The notes: generated by a model not told the origin, from the sequence alone. A stretch of DNA of 64,000 bases from Brevundimonas sp. LM2 (GCF_002002865.1 NZ_CP019508.1:248001-312000); one strand, 5' to 3'; shown: positions 18,201 through 26,726, counted from the first letter of the stretch. A program made the numbers and translations.

Positions 18201-20212
18201 AGCACCAACCGGTTGAAGCCGTCGCTTTCGGTCAGGCCGGTCCAGACGGCCGTGAAGGCCGCCTCGAACGGTCCGCGCACGTCCGAGAAGGCCAGGTCGG
18301 CCCCGCGCGGATCCTCCAGCAGGAATTCGTGAACGTGGATCTCGTCCTGTTCGACCGGGCGGATCGCATGGCCGAACTCCTCCAGGGTCTTCAGACCCAT
18401 GTCGGCCAGGATGGGCAGGATGTCCGACAGCGGGACCGCGCCGCCGCGGTGGTAGAGCTTGAAGCGGAACTGCAGCGGCGTGTCGCCGGCCGACCGGAAG
18501 GCGCGTACGGCCACGGGCTCGCCCGCGCCGATCTCGCCCGAGGCGTTCAGCCGGTCGATCGCCTGCAGGTCGGTCACGGCCTCGGTCGCGTCATAGCGGT
18601 CGCGATAGCCGGCCCCGAAGGCGTCGGACCATTTGAGGCTCAGGGCCCCGATCTGGCTCTCGTCGATGTCGGCGGTGCGCAGGGCACCCTCGAACCGGTC
18701 GACCCAGCTGCGCCCGGCCTCCGCGACCTCGGCCTCGAGCGCCTTCGGGTCCGGGGTCGGGTGATCGCCGGGGGTCACGCCGATGATGTAGTGGATGCGC
18801 ACCAGGGGGGCGTCGGACAGCTGCGGGTACCAGGCCGACAGGCGTCCGCCCCAGGCCCGCGCCAGGATCCGGCCGATCCGCTCACGTACCGCCGACTCGA
18901 ACCGCTCGCGCGGCACGAAGGCCAGGACCGAGACGAAGCGGTCGAAGGGGTCCTGGCGCGTGAAGATCCGGATTCGTGGCCGGTCGTACAGGTGAAGAAT
19001 ACCCAGGGCCGAGGACAGAAGCTCGTCCTCGGAAATCTGGAACAGCTCGTCCCGGGGATAATTCTCCAGGATGTTCTTCAGCCGCTTCTCGTTGTGGCTG
19101 CCGGGGGTCTTGGCCGCCCGGGTCAGGGCGTTGGCCACCTTCCGGCGGATCAGGGGGACCTGGGAGGCAGCGCGGTCGTAGGCCTCGGCCGTGAACAGCC
19201 CGACGAACCGGGTCTCGCCCGCCGGGCGACCGTCCGCGCCGTAACGCTTGACGCCCACGTAGTCCATATAGGCGCGGCGATGGACCCGGCTGCGCAGGTT
19301 GGCCTTGGCCACGGTGACGGGGTCCGACAGGTCGATCTGCCGCTTCATCTGGGCGGTGAGCACGGCCGGTTCCGAGCTGCGACGCAGCACCGTCCGCTGC
19401 GGATCGCGCAGCACGCCCACGCCGGCCTGGGCCTGATCCAGCGGAGCCTCGGCGGCATAGCCGCCGTCGGCGGTCCGCGGGTAGGCATAGTCGCGCGCGC
19501 CCAGGAAGACGAAATGGTCGTCGTTCAGCCAGCGCAGGAAGGCCAGGTTCTCGGCCACGATCTCGGGATCGATCTCGCCGGGGCAGGCTTCCAGATGGGC
19601 GACGGAGCTGGCCATCAAATCGCTCATGGCCCGGAAATCGCCGACCGCGGCATGCACATCCGCGAGCGCCTGCTCGACCTCGCGCTTGAGGGATTCGCGC
19701 CGTTCGGGCGGCAGGGGGTCCATGACGATGGCGATCAGGGACTCGCGCGTATCGCCGCCATTGGCCTTTCGGCTGCCGTCGGCCTGTCGCGCCAGGGACA
19801 GGACCGGGTGGAACAGGGCTCGCACCGACACGCCCGCGTCGGCCAGCTCCCCCATCACGCTGTCGACCAGGAAGGGACGGTCGTCCTGCACGATCCACAG
19901 GCCGTCATAAGGAGTGAGGCGGCCCTCGGTCCCCGCCAGGGGCTGGATCAGGACCCGGGGGGCCTCGCCCGGCGCGCGATGAGCGGCCCAGCGCCAGGCG
20001 TCCGCCAGCACGGTCGCCAGATCCGTCCGGTCCAGCTCCGGCGTCTCGTCCTCGGCATAGTCGTCGGCGGCCTGGGCGACGAAGGATTGCTCCAGCGCAT
20101 CCAGGGCGGTCCCGGCCTTCAGGGCCTTGGCGAACGCCGCCGCCAGCGCCTCCGTGTGAGGGGAAGGGACGGACGCGCGCGGATCGCCGGACATGGGCAG
20201 GGTCTCGTTCAA
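15278..20212 (-). CDS. gdhZ: NAD-specific glutamate dehydrogenase, large (about 180 kDa) type
   Basis: A 1644-residue enzyme of the large NAD-GDH class, oxidising glutamate to 2-oxoglutarate and ammonium. The N-terminal 700 residues hold ACT-like regulatory repeats (DRPFLVDSVMGELADAGV is one landmark). The catalytic core lies around residues 825-870 with GGLRWSDRRDDFRTEVLG, VKNAVIVPVGSKGGFFPK and later FTVVGVGDMSGDVFGNG of the nucleotide-binding domain. The length matches the Caulobacter GdhZ class, where the enzyme also affects FtsZ assembly; whether that applies here is unknown. The stop overlaps the universal stress gene. Upstream, 128 bases separate it from the barrel-protein gene, whose terminator lies in that gap. 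Confidence 0.96.
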   Translation of the reverse strand: MNETLPMSGDPRASVPSPHTEALAAAFAKALKAGTALDALEQSFVAQAADDYAEDETPELDRTDLATVLADAWRWAAHRAPGEAPRVLIQPLAGTEGRLTPYDGLWIVQDDRPFLVDSVMGELADAGVSVRALFHPVLSLARQADGSRKANGGDTRESLIAIVMDPLPPERRESLKREVEQALADVHAAVGDFRAMSDLMASSVAHLEACPGEIDPEIVAENLAFLRWLNDDHFVFLGARDYAYPRTADGGYAAEAPLDQAQAGVGVLRDPQRTVLRRSSEPAVLTAQMKRQIDLSDPVTVAKANLRSRVHRRAYMDYVGVKRYGADGRPAGETRFVGLFTAEAYDRAASQVPLIRRKVANALTRAAKTPGSHNEKRLKNILENYPRDELFQISEDELLSSALGILHLYDRPRIRIFTRQDPFDRFVSVLAFVPRERFESAVRERIGRILARAWGGRLSAWYPQLSDAPLVRIHYIIGVTPGDHPTPDPKALEAEVAEAGRSWVDRFEGALRTADIDESQIGALSLKWSDAFGAGYRDRYDATEAVTDLQAIDRLNASGEIGAGEPVAVRAFRSAGDTPLQFRFKLYHRGGAVPLSDILPILADMGLKTLEEFGHAIRPVEQDEIHVHEFLLEDPRGADLAFSDVRGPFEAAFTAVWTGLTESDGFNRLVLELGVGWREAALIRTLARYRQQTGLDPSQAVQEEALRDHPDVARALLSLFACKFDPAHGGSAEDRQSMAAELNDKITGLLMQVASLDHDRALRRMTALVGAIKRTNYYQTAPDGRFKPHISIKIASREIEDLPLPKPYREIFVWAPHIEGVHLRFGPVARGGLRWSDRRDDFRTEVLGLVKAQQVKNAVIVPVGSKGGFFPKNLSRIVRAGGDRDAQQAEAIRAYKTFLSGLLDITDNIAADGSVIHPAHVVAYEGDDPYLVVAADKGTATFSDIANGVSADYGFWLDDAFASGGSVGYDHKAMGITARGAWEAVKRHFREIGKDIQTEPFTVVGVGDMSGDVFGNGLLLSKASKLVAAFDHRDIFIDPTPDPARSWEERNRLFQLPRSSWQDYDKALISNGGGVFSRAAKSISLTPEIKAALAITDDVLDPVSLIRAILKAPAELLYLGGIGTYVKSVAETDAQVGDKGTDALRVNADELRVKVVGEGANLGLTQAGRIAFAAAGGRINTDAIDNSAGVDTSDHEVNIKILIGSAVTNGALPLEERVPLLASMTEEVGLKVLTHNYDQTLALTLQQAEGAGALDSQQRFMQALTAKGKLDRKVEGLPTDARITEMKTAGVALTRPELAVLMAYSKLELAEEIVASRAPEDPFFEETLVRYFPAPLARFEDQMKGHRLRREIVATVLCNEIVNMAGPTFPDRLRGAAGCDTTALVIAFEAARRVFRLDEAWDAVSALDLKVPAETQTALYQEITLVLRRQTFWLARRASRESGTVQSLIAAYRPAADALRAAGGDVLSRFEQTRLQARLKRFADMGVGEDLAQTVSMLRPLVATADIGDLSRDAGGGEGGWTEPRMARLYHQVGAAFDFDRLRAAAGAVPSGDHFDRLAVRRLIEDLMGEQVTLTRSVAQASDPSVGDSEATAEAAVDAWIGPRQAMVEGVRSAVDEIEASGTGWTFAKLTIANGQIRSVAGSA

Positions 20213-20277
20213 CGCGGCGCTCGGCCGCCAGTCTCGGATGCCGGAATAGGCCCGTCGACGCGCGCCGGGAAGCCCAG

Positions 20278-20315
20278 AAAAACCGAACGCCGGGCTCCCT
20301 TGCGGGAACCCGGCG
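20278..20315 (-). terminator. Intrinsic terminator of the outer-membrane protein gene
   Basis: CGCCGGG/CCCGGCG stem extended by CCC/GGG with a TTGC loop (20288-20315), followed on the minus strand by GGTTTTT. It lies 25 bases after the stop at 20341 and separates the barrel gene from gdhZ. Confidence 0.75.
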
Positions 20316-20340
20316 CGGGATCGGTGTCGGCGGACGACGA

Positions 20341-21180
20341 CTAGAAGCGGTAGTTCATCCCGATCCGGACAGCGTGCAGGCCGAACCGGCCGTTCGACCT
20401 GCGGATGTCGGTGCCCGTCGTGTTGGGGGCCAGGACGAAGGGGTTCGTGACGATCGCGATGCCGCGACCGACCCGGACGTCGAAGTCCGGCGCTTCCAGC
20501 GAGGTGTAGATGTATTCGCCGGTCACGCTCAGGTTAGAGGCCAGGGCATATTCAATGCCGCCGCCGGCCTGATAGCCGTCCGCCTGGTCGTCGTTGGTCG
20601 TGGCGGTGAAGGTGTTCTGACCGTTCGACGAATAGAAGCGGTTGGACATCTCGCCGGTCGCCCCGCCGCCGGTGGCGTAGAACAGAGCCGGCCCATAGGC
20701 ATAGCCGACGCGCGCGCGCAGAGCCGCCAGGTTCTCCAGGTTGCGCTCGAACGTATAGAAGGCCGGGGTGGTCGAGTAGGACGTCACGCTGTCTTCCGCG
20801 TTCACGCCCGAATACTCGGCGACGGCACCCACGACGAAGCTGCCGAACTGGAAATCGTAGCCGATCCGTCCGCCGCCCTCGACCCCATTGGCATCGTCAT
20901 CGCAACCGCCGGCCGGCACCGAGGAGGCGGGTGCCCCATCGCAGGAGCCCGGGCTGAAGGCGTCCGCCCCGGCCGGGTTCGCCAAGGTGACCGTGTCGCC
21001 GAAATTGCCGTCCAGGTTGCGGTCGAACCGCAGACGTTCGTCGTCCTGGTCGTTGGTCTGGGTCGCGCTGCCGTAGACGCCGGCGTAGAGGCCACTCCAA
21101 TCCTGCGATTGGGCCATGGCGGGGGCGGCTCCGGCTGCGAGCAGCAGTGCGGCCGCGGAGGCGGTCATCATTCTGGTCAT
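20341..21180 (-). CDS. Outer-membrane beta-barrel protein
   Basis: A 279-residue protein with a Sec signal peptide (AAALLLAAGAAPAMA, cleavage near residue 23) and alternating-hydrophobicity strands ending in RIGMNYRF, with the C-terminal Phe of Bam-inserted barrels. WSGLYAGVYGSA and VGAVAEYSGVN resemble OmpA/Opa-like alphaproteobacterial barrels of eight strands. A loop near residues 50-62 (FDRNLDGNFGD) has the spacing of a calcium-binding D-x-N-x-D-G loop. A second acidic loop (CDDDANGVEGG) includes one of two Cys that could pair. The role is probably structural or as a surface protein; no specific substrate can be named. Confidence 0.88.
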   Translation of the reverse strand: MTRMMTASAAALLLAAGAAPAMAQSQDWSGLYAGVYGSATQTNDQDDERLRFDRNLDGNFGDTVTLANPAGADAFSPGSCDGAPASSVPAGGCDDDANGVEGGGRIGYDFQFGSFVVGAVAEYSGVNAEDSVTSYSTTPAFYTFERNLENLAALRARVGYAYGPALFYATGGGATGEMSNRFYSSNGQNTFTATTNDDQADGYQAGGGIEYALASNLSVTGEYIYTSLEAPDFDVRVGRGIAIVTNPFVLAPNTTGTDIRRSNGRFGLHAVRIGMNYRF

Positions 21181-21336
21181 GAGTCGATATTCCTTCGGTC
21201 GAATTCACCCGCAAGCTGCGAGACCTCGCCCTTCCGGCGGGCTAACGGCAGGGACGAACAGCCGTTCCGCGCGGATGCAGGATCAACCCGGCCCACGCCA
21301 GGGTGTCACATTCCTGCATCAGCCGAGCGGGCAGAG

Positions 21337-21367
21337 AAAAGGCCGCCGGACGGGCGTCCGGCGGCCT
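21337..21367 (-). terminator. Intrinsic terminator of the PerM-type gene
   Basis: A perfect 12-bp stem (AGGCCGCCGGAC / GTCCGGCGGCCT) with a 4-base loop, followed by TTTTCTC on the minus strand. It lies 131 bases after the stop at 21498. Confidence 0.8.
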
Positions 21368-21384
21368 CATCTGGAACCCGCGCC

Positions 21385-21397
21385 GGGGGGGGGGGGG
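21385..21397. repeat. Run of 13 G
   Basis: A homopolymer of thirteen G in the 317-base gene-free stretch 21181-21497, between the barrel-protein gene and the PerM-type gene. The stretch otherwise holds the terminator above and the start region of the barrel gene; I see no gene in it. The tract lies about 205 bases upstream of the barrel start, on the far side of the terminator. Confidence 0.9.
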
Positions 21398-21497
21398 AGT
21401 GGGCGCAGGTCCGATGCCGCCGCGACCAGGAGGGGGGAGGGGCCGCGACGTCTGAAGGCAAGATGGGAAGCGGGTCGCGCCCTTCAAGGGCGGCGGG

Positions 21498-22646
21498 TCA
21501 GGGTTCGCTTGCGCCGGGGCGCGGCGGTTTGACGCGGTCCGGTCGTCTGGCAGGGGGTTTGTGGGCTTTCGGACCCTGGTCCTCGTCGGCATAGGGTTTT
21601 CCATCGCCGGACAGCAGTACCGCGATCCATCGCGAGCCCTTGAACTCCGCCAAGATCGCCATGGCCATGACCGCCAGCGGCGTCGACAGGAACATGCCGA
21701 CCACGCCCCACATCTTGCCCCACAGGGCCAGGGCCAGCAGGACCGCGACCGGGTCGATGTTCTGGTTCTCGCCCTGCATGCGCGGCTGAATCAGGTTGCC
21801 GACCACGAACAGGATCAGTTGCAGACCGATCAGCAGGATCAAGGCCGGCCAGTAGGTCGGGAACTGCACCAGGGCGAACAAGGGCGGGGCCAGGCCCGCG
21901 ATCGCGCCCCCCAGCACCGGAATGAAGCCCACGACGAAGATGACGAACGTCCAGAACTCCGCATGCTCCAGACCCACGACCCGCATCAGGATCCAGGCCG
22001 CGATACAGATGATGACGCCGGTGACCGCCTGGACCCACAGATAGCCCTCGACCCCACCGCGAACCCGCTGGAACACCTCCAGCGCCTCGTTGCGCTGATC
22101 GCGCTGCGGAAACATGGCGATGATCTTGCGGCGGAACCCGGCCTGGGAGGCCAGAAGGAAGCCGAGATAGACCAGGACGAAGAAGGATCCGGACACCACG
22201 CCCTGCATCTGGGTCGCCAGGCCGATCAGATAGCCGCGCAGATCGATGCTGCCGATCAGGTCCTGCGCCGTCGGCGGCGCGGCGACCCCGAACAGCTTGG
22301 CCCCATCGGCGATGATGGCGTCGATCCGGGGACCGATGCCGCTCGAGACCCCCGAGGCGTCCGTGAAGAACCCCGCCGCGCCGTTGACGATGAAGGCGAT
22401 GGCCGCGAGGAAGACGACGATGACCAGGGTCAGGGCGGCGATCCCGGCCCAGTGGCTGGGCAGGGCCGTCCGTTCCTCGATGAACCGCTTCACCCCATCG
22501 ATCATGATCATCAGGAAGATGGCCATGGCCAGCGGCGTCAGGATGTCCCGCAACCAGAACAGCGCCGCGCCGACCGCCACCACCGACAGGGTCACCAGGG
22601 CGTTGCGGGCAACGGCGTCGGACGGAAGAGCGACAGGCAATTTCAT
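21498..22646 (-). CDS. AI-2E family (PerM/YdgG-type) membrane protein
   Basis: A 382-residue integral membrane protein of the AI-2E transporter superfamily. It has hydrophobic segments at about 15-60 (GAALFWLRDILTPLAMAIFL), 70-95, 150-175, and a run of helices at 210-330 (VTGVIICIAAWILMRVVG, FVIFVVGFIPVLGGAIAG). The family landmark NLIQPRMQGENQNIDPVAVL is present, followed by a final helix pair. The C-terminal 40 residues are basic and Pro-rich. ATG 22646 begins MKLPVALPSDAVARNAL, the usual length. Members have been described as transporters or Na+/H+ antiporters; the substrate here is unknown. It is divergent from the HerA-like gene. Confidence 0.92.
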   Translation of the reverse strand: MKLPVALPSDAVARNALVTLSVVAVGAALFWLRDILTPLAMAIFLMIMIDGVKRFIEERTALPSHWAGIAALTLVIVVFLAAIAFIVNGAAGFFTDASGVSSGIGPRIDAIIADGAKLFGVAAPPTAQDLIGSIDLRGYLIGLATQMQGVVSGSFFVLVYLGFLLASQAGFRRKIIAMFPQRDQRNEALEVFQRVRGGVEGYLWVQAVTGVIICIAAWILMRVVGLEHAEFWTFVIFVVGFIPVLGGAIAGLAPPLFALVQFPTYWPALILLIGLQLILFVVGNLIQPRMQGENQNIDPVAVLLALALWGKMWGVVGMFLSTPLAVMAMAILAEFKGSRWIAVLLSGDGKPYADEDQGPKAHKPPARRPDRVKPPRPGASEP

Positions 22647-22755
22647 CGGCCGACTGTTGGAGGTGACCGAACCGGTGGTCAAGCTGCACCGCGCGCCATC
22701 GTCCCTCCCGCGCTGCGAAGGAATCTGTATGGTGGCCGGACCCCCGGAGATCAGA

Positions 22756-24288
22756 ATGACAGACGCCGCCCGCCCCGTCCCGAATGCCGCCGAGGGACTG
22801 TTCCTCGGGCAGTCCTCCGACCCTGGCATCGGCCGGGCGGAACACCTTCTCTGGCATCGGGCCAACCGCCACGGGGTCATTGCGGGGGCTACCGGGACCG
22901 GCAAGACCGTGACCCTGCAGATCATGGCCCAGGGGTTTTCCGACCGCGGCGTGCCGGTCTTCTGCGCCGATGTGAAGGGCGACCTCAGCGGCATCAGCCA
23001 GGTCGGGACCCCCAGTGACAAGCTGCTGGCTCGCGCGGCCGGCATGGGTCTGACCCTGGAACCCCGCGCGGCTCCGACGGTGTTCTGGGATCTGTACGGA
23101 CAGAAAGGCCACCCCGTGCGCGCCACGGTTTCCGAGATCGGGCCGCTGCTGCTGGCGCGCATGCTGGATCTGAACGACGTGCAGGAGGGCGTCCTGAGCG
23201 TCGTTTTCCACGTGGCCGACCAGGAGGGGCTGCTGCTGCTCGATCTTCAGGACCTGCGGGCCATGCTCGTCCACGTCGCCGAGAATGCCGCCCGCATCGG
23301 TCGGGAGGTCGGCCATGTCGCTCCCGCTTCGATCGCCGCGATCCAGCGCGCCCTGCTGCAGCTGGAACAGGACGGCGGCGACGCCTTCTTCGGCGAACCG
23401 GCCCTGAGGCTGACCGACATGATCCGCACCGGCCTGGACGGCCGGGGTCAGGTCAATGTGCTGGACTCGACCCGGCTGATGAACAGTCCCCGTCTGTACG
23501 GGGCCTTTCTGCTGTGGCTGATCTCCGAACTGTTCGAACAGCTGCCAGAGATCGGCGATCCGGAGCAGCCGCGGCTCGTCTTCTTCTTCGACGAGGCGCA
23601 TCTGCTGTTCCGGGACGCCCCCAAGCCCCTGCTGGAAAAGGTCGAACAGGTGGTGCGCCTGATCCGGTCCAAGGGCGTGGGCATCTATTTCGTCACCCAG
23701 AACCCGGCCGACATTCCCGACAGCGTCCTGGCCCAGCTGGGCAACCGGATCCAGCACGCCCTGCGCGCCTATACGCCGGCGGATCAGCGGGGGCTGCGGG
23801 CGGCGTCCGACAGTTTTCGCGTCAACCCCGCCTTCGACACGGCCGAAGCGATCCAGGCCCTGGGCACCGGAGAGGCCCTGGTCTCGGTCCTCGACGAAAA
23901 GGGCGCGCCCACCATCGTCCAGCGCACCCTGATCCGCCCGCCGGACAGCCGGCTGGGACCGGCCACCGACCCGGAGCGCGCGGCCGTCATGGCCGCCAGT
24001 CCGGTGCGGGGGGTCTATGACGCCGTGATCGACCGCGAGTCGGCCGAGGAGATGCTGGCCGCCCGACAGGCCGAGGTTCAGGCCCAGGCGACCGACGCGC
24101 CCACGCCGCCGGCACCGAAGGGTCGGGCCGCGCCGTCCCGCCGCGAGGCACCGCCCCCCAGGGCGCCGCGCCGATCCACGCGCCAGTCCCCGCTCGAGGC
24201 CCTGACCAAGTCCGTCCTGCGGACGGCGGGCTCCACCCTGACGCGTGAGCTGCTGCGCGGCGTGCTGGGCGGATTGAAACGGCGCTAG
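22756..24288 (+). CDS. HerA-like ATPase of the DUF853 (YjgR) family
   Basis: A 510-residue DUF853 protein, about the usual length. The Walker A is GVIAGATGTGKTVTLQIM and Walker B is RLVFFFDEAHLLF. A sensor-like YFVTQNPADIPDSVLAQLG follows, as in HerA/FtsK-class hexameric ATPases. The C-terminal 80 residues are a Pro/Ala/Arg-rich linker plus a terminal amphipathic segment (LTRELLRGVLGGLKRR). ATG 22756 is preceded by GGAG at proper spacing. Biological function of DUF853 is poorly defined; DNA translocation is inferred from the fold. It is convergent with the BLUF gene, whose stop is 3 bases away. Confidence 0.92.
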   Translation: MTDAARPVPNAAEGLFLGQSSDPGIGRAEHLLWHRANRHGVIAGATGTGKTVTLQIMAQGFSDRGVPVFCADVKGDLSGISQVGTPSDKLLARAAGMGLTLEPRAAPTVFWDLYGQKGHPVRATVSEIGPLLLARMLDLNDVQEGVLSVVFHVADQEGLLLLDLQDLRAMLVHVAENAARIGREVGHVAPASIAAIQRALLQLEQDGGDAFFGEPALRLTDMIRTGLDGRGQVNVLDSTRLMNSPRLYGAFLLWLISELFEQLPEIGDPEQPRLVFFFDEAHLLFRDAPKPLLEKVEQVVRLIRSKGVGIYFVTQNPADIPDSVLAQLGNRIQHALRAYTPADQRGLRAASDSFRVNPAFDTAEAIQALGTGEALVSVLDEKGAPTIVQRTLIRPPDSRLGPATDPERAAVMAASPVRGVYDAVIDRESAEEMLAARQAEVQAQATDAPTPPAPKGRAAPSRREAPPPRAPRRSTRQSPLEALTKSVLRTAGSTLTRELLRGVLGGLKRR

Positions 24289-24291
24289 ACC

Positions 24292-24705
24292 TTAAATCAT
24301 CGACCCCAGTCGAGCGCTGGCGAGATCGATCATGACCCCGGTGACCTGGGCCCCCGATCCGGTCTGGGTCAGGAGTTTCGAGTGATGGGCCGACAGGCCG
24401 CGCGTATCCACCAGGGCCATGGCCCATCCCATGAACAGCTGGGCCTGAACCGGCCAGCGGGCCAGGACGCGCACATTGCGGTGCCGATCGTCCCCTTCGA
24501 GGGTTTCCAGCAGGGCCGTCAGGACCTCGGGGTCGCCCTCCAGCACCTGGACGAAGGTCCCGTCGCGCAGGGCCAGCGCCCCCGTCACCCGGCGTTTCGC
24601 ATTGTTGCGGACCGAGGTGGAGACGATCCCCGACACATCGATGGGCCCTTCGGACAGGGCCACGGCATCGCTGCGGTAGACGATGCGTTCGATCGGGGAT
24701 GTCAT
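24292..24705 (-). CDS. Single-domain BLUF blue-light photoreceptor
   Basis: A 137-residue protein made of one BLUF domain plus a 35-residue C-terminal cap. The flavin-site residues align with AppA numbering: Tyr10 (Y21 in AppA) in IVYRS, Asn35 (N45) in RNNAKRRVTGAL, Gln53 (Q63) in TFVQVLEG, Trp94 (W104) and Met96 (M106) in FMGWAM. All photocycle residues are therefore present, and it should bind FAD and respond to blue light. No output domain is attached, so it must act through a partner, as other short BLUF proteins do. It abuts the HerA-like gene tail to tail and is followed upstream by mltA on the same strand; neither is an obvious partner. Confidence 0.93.
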   Translation of the reverse strand: MTSPIERIVYRSDAVALSEGPIDVSGIVSTSVRNNAKRRVTGALALRDGTFVQVLEGDPEVLTALLETLEGDDRHRNVRVLARWPVQAQLFMGWAMALVDTRGLSAHHSKLLTQTGSGAQVTGVMIDLASARLGSMI

Positions 24706-24767
24706 GCTACGGGGGGAACCTGGCGGCGAATCCGCCCCATGTCCCTAGGCGCATCCGGCCCAAAAGC

Positions 24768-25862
24768 CTAACGCGGCACCAGACGCCACATCCGCAGGGG
24801 ATGGCGCACCGGGCCCGCCTCGGACCCCGCCTCCGGCCCGCGCCCGAGATAGAGGTCGGCCCGAACCGGTCCGCGGATGGCCGAGCCCGTGTCCAGGGCC
24901 ATGACCAGACCTTGGTAGCCGTGCCGGGCCCCGACCAGATTGCCGGCGTCCGCCGCGATCCACACCAGGTCACCATAGGTCCAGCTCGCCGGATCGACCG
25001 CGATCGCGCGCCGCGCCGTCAGCGGCACACCGGCCGCGCCCGACGGATCGCCGCCGTCGTCCGCATCCAGCGCGAAATAGATATAGCGGGGGTTCAGCGC
25101 CGTGACCGCCCTGGCTTCCGGTCCGCGATGCGTCGCCAGCCAGGCCCGGATGGCCTCGCCCGAGGTGCCGTTCGGCGGCAACAGGCCCCGCTCGGCCATC
25201 GGCCGGGCGATCCCGACGAAAGGGCGGCCGTTGTCGGCGGCATAAGCGGCGCGCGCCTTGGACCCGTCCTCGAAGGTCAAATAGCCCGAGCCCTGGATCT
25301 GCAGGAAAAACAGATCCTCGGCCCGCATCCAGGCCAGGGGCGGGGAGGGCGGGGCGGCGGCCTCGATCTCGGCCCGCTCGGGCAGGACCTGTCCCCGCAT
25401 CCAGCCCGGCGGCCGCGCCAGGACGGGGGTATCGAACACGGCGTCAGCCTGCCGGCGCGCCGGGTATTCGGGCGCGAAATAGGCGGTCATCAGCCCCGGG
25501 CGGCCGTTGGGCGTCTCGGCCGCCACCACCACGAACCCGTCCTGAAAGAAGGCGCGCGCGGCCGACGGCGTGACCGGCTTCGAAGTCCGGCGGATCTGTT
25601 GGGCCTGCTCGCATCGCGCAGAAGCAACCGCCTCGCGGGCGACGCGGCAGGCATCAGCGTAGGCCTGAAAGGCGGCGAGATGATCCTCGTCAGCCCACCC
25701 GGGCAGGCTCTGGGGTCCCGGCAGGCCGGACGGTGCCGGTTGCGACGGGACGGGGTGGGAAATCGGGGTGGGCAGCGGAGGGCGCGGGGCGGGCCCGGTT
25801 GAGCACGCGGACGCCCCCAGAAGGGCGCAGACCCAGGCGAGTCTCGCGGCCCCGGTAGCCAT
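24768..25862 (-). CDS. mltA: Membrane-bound lytic murein transglycosylase A
   Basis: A 364-residue MltA-type peptidoglycan lytic transglycosylase. The N-terminus has an export signal ending in a lipobox-like GASAC (Cys20), so it is probably a lipoprotein, though the -3 residue is unusual. The MltA domain covers about 120-270 with DLFFLQIQGSGYLTFEDGSK. The 3D domain follows at 285-360, with the catalytic Asp expected in the ALDTGSAIRGPVRADLYLG segment. The ATG at 25862 leaves a normal signal peptide; TTG 25880 overlapping the Tim44-like stop is an alternative. It forms an operon with the Tim44-like gene upstream. Confidence 0.93.
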   Translation of the reverse strand: MATGAARLAWVCALLGASACSTGPAPRPPLPTPISHPVPSQPAPSGLPGPQSLPGWADEDHLAAFQAYADACRVAREAVASARCEQAQQIRRTSKPVTPSAARAFFQDGFVVVAAETPNGRPGLMTAYFAPEYPARRQADAVFDTPVLARPPGWMRGQVLPERAEIEAAAPPSPPLAWMRAEDLFFLQIQGSGYLTFEDGSKARAAYAADNGRPFVGIARPMAERGLLPPNGTSGEAIRAWLATHRGPEARAVTALNPRYIYFALDADDGGDPSGAAGVPLTARRAIAVDPASWTYGDLVWIAADAGNLVGARHGYQGLVMALDTGSAIRGPVRADLYLGRGPEAGSEAGPVRHPLRMWRLVPR

Positions 25863-25876
25863 CCTCGGCTTTACCC

Positions 25877-26524
25877 TCAAGCGCTGGCGGGTTCGACCCG
25901 GGCCAGGACCCAGTTGGGATCCGACGCGCCCAGCGAACGCTCGAAGGTCCAGTGCTCGGCCGTGCGGCGCTCCTCGATGCGCGGCTCGGCGGTCGCGCCC
26001 GGCGTGGCCTCGTCGGCGGGCGGCAGGATCTTGGACCGCAGCTCGGCCAGGAAACGGACCTTGGCGACGGCGCGATCGCCCTCCGCCGAGGCCAGTTCCA
26101 GATCGGCGCGGGGGGGATGCAGGAACTCGACCTGTTCGGTCTCGCCCCGCGTCTCGCGCGCCGCGATGCCCGTCTCGAACGAGTCGAGCACGGCGGGGGT
26201 GAGCAGGGGCTTCAACGCCGCCCGATCGCCGGCGGCATAGCCCCGGACGATCGTTTCATAGGCCTGGCGCGCGCCTTCGATGAATTTGGCCGGGTCGAAG
26301 GCCGGGTCGCGGGCCCGCAGCGAGGCCGCTGCGGCCAGCAGGGTGGCGTCCACCCCCGGCGTCCGCGCGGGCGCATCGGCACCGGTCGTCGGAAGGGCGG
26401 GCGTCAGGGGCTTGGCGTCTTCCTGCGGCTGGCGGCCGACCTTCTTGCCCAGCACATTGTAGAGCTGGAACAGGACGACGGCGGCGATCACGGCGAAGAT
26501 GACGATCAGGAATTGAGAGGGCAC
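25877..26524 (-). CDS. Tim44-domain inner-membrane protein
   Basis: A 215-residue protein with one N-terminal membrane anchor ([22 protein letters not shown]) and a Tim44/TimA-like domain (about 75-210: [21 protein letters not shown], then [19 protein letters not shown]). Mitochondrial Tim44 tethers Hsp70 to the import pore; alphaproteobacterial homologues (TimA) are membrane proteins of less certain function. The order secB | tim44-mltA near the origin is typical of Caulobacterales. It is divergent from secB, with a 200-base shared promoter region. Confidence 0.92.
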   Translation of the reverse strand: MPSQFLIVIFAVIAAVVLFQLYNVLGKKVGRQPQEDAKPLTPALPTTGADAPARTPGVDATLLAAAASLRARDPAFDPAKFIEGARQAYETIVRGYAAGDRAALKPLLTPAVLDSFETGIAARETRGETEQVEFLHPPRADLELASAEGDRAVAKVRFLAELRSKILPPADEATPGATAEPRIEERRTAEHWTFERSLGASDPNWVLARVEPASA

Positions 26525-26726
26525 GGTCTATCCCGGGTTTGCGGGTCCGCTCCGGCGAGGAACGAACGGCGTCGGCTGGACGATTACGGACCTATATAGG
26601 CCGGCGCAAGGCGACACGCACGGCACTGCGTCATCGAGGCGAGTGTTACGGCATCATTGCGGCCTTCGGGCCCGGATGCTAGTCGCCCGGCCTCTGCTTT
26701 CCTTGCTCCGATCACGGCTCCCGAAC

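Noticed and set aside
16175..20344. A 1389-codon plus-strand open frame
   Set aside because: Antisense to the glutamate dehydrogenase gene, with a repetitive Gly/Arg/His/Gln composition; a shadow of codon bias, not a gene.
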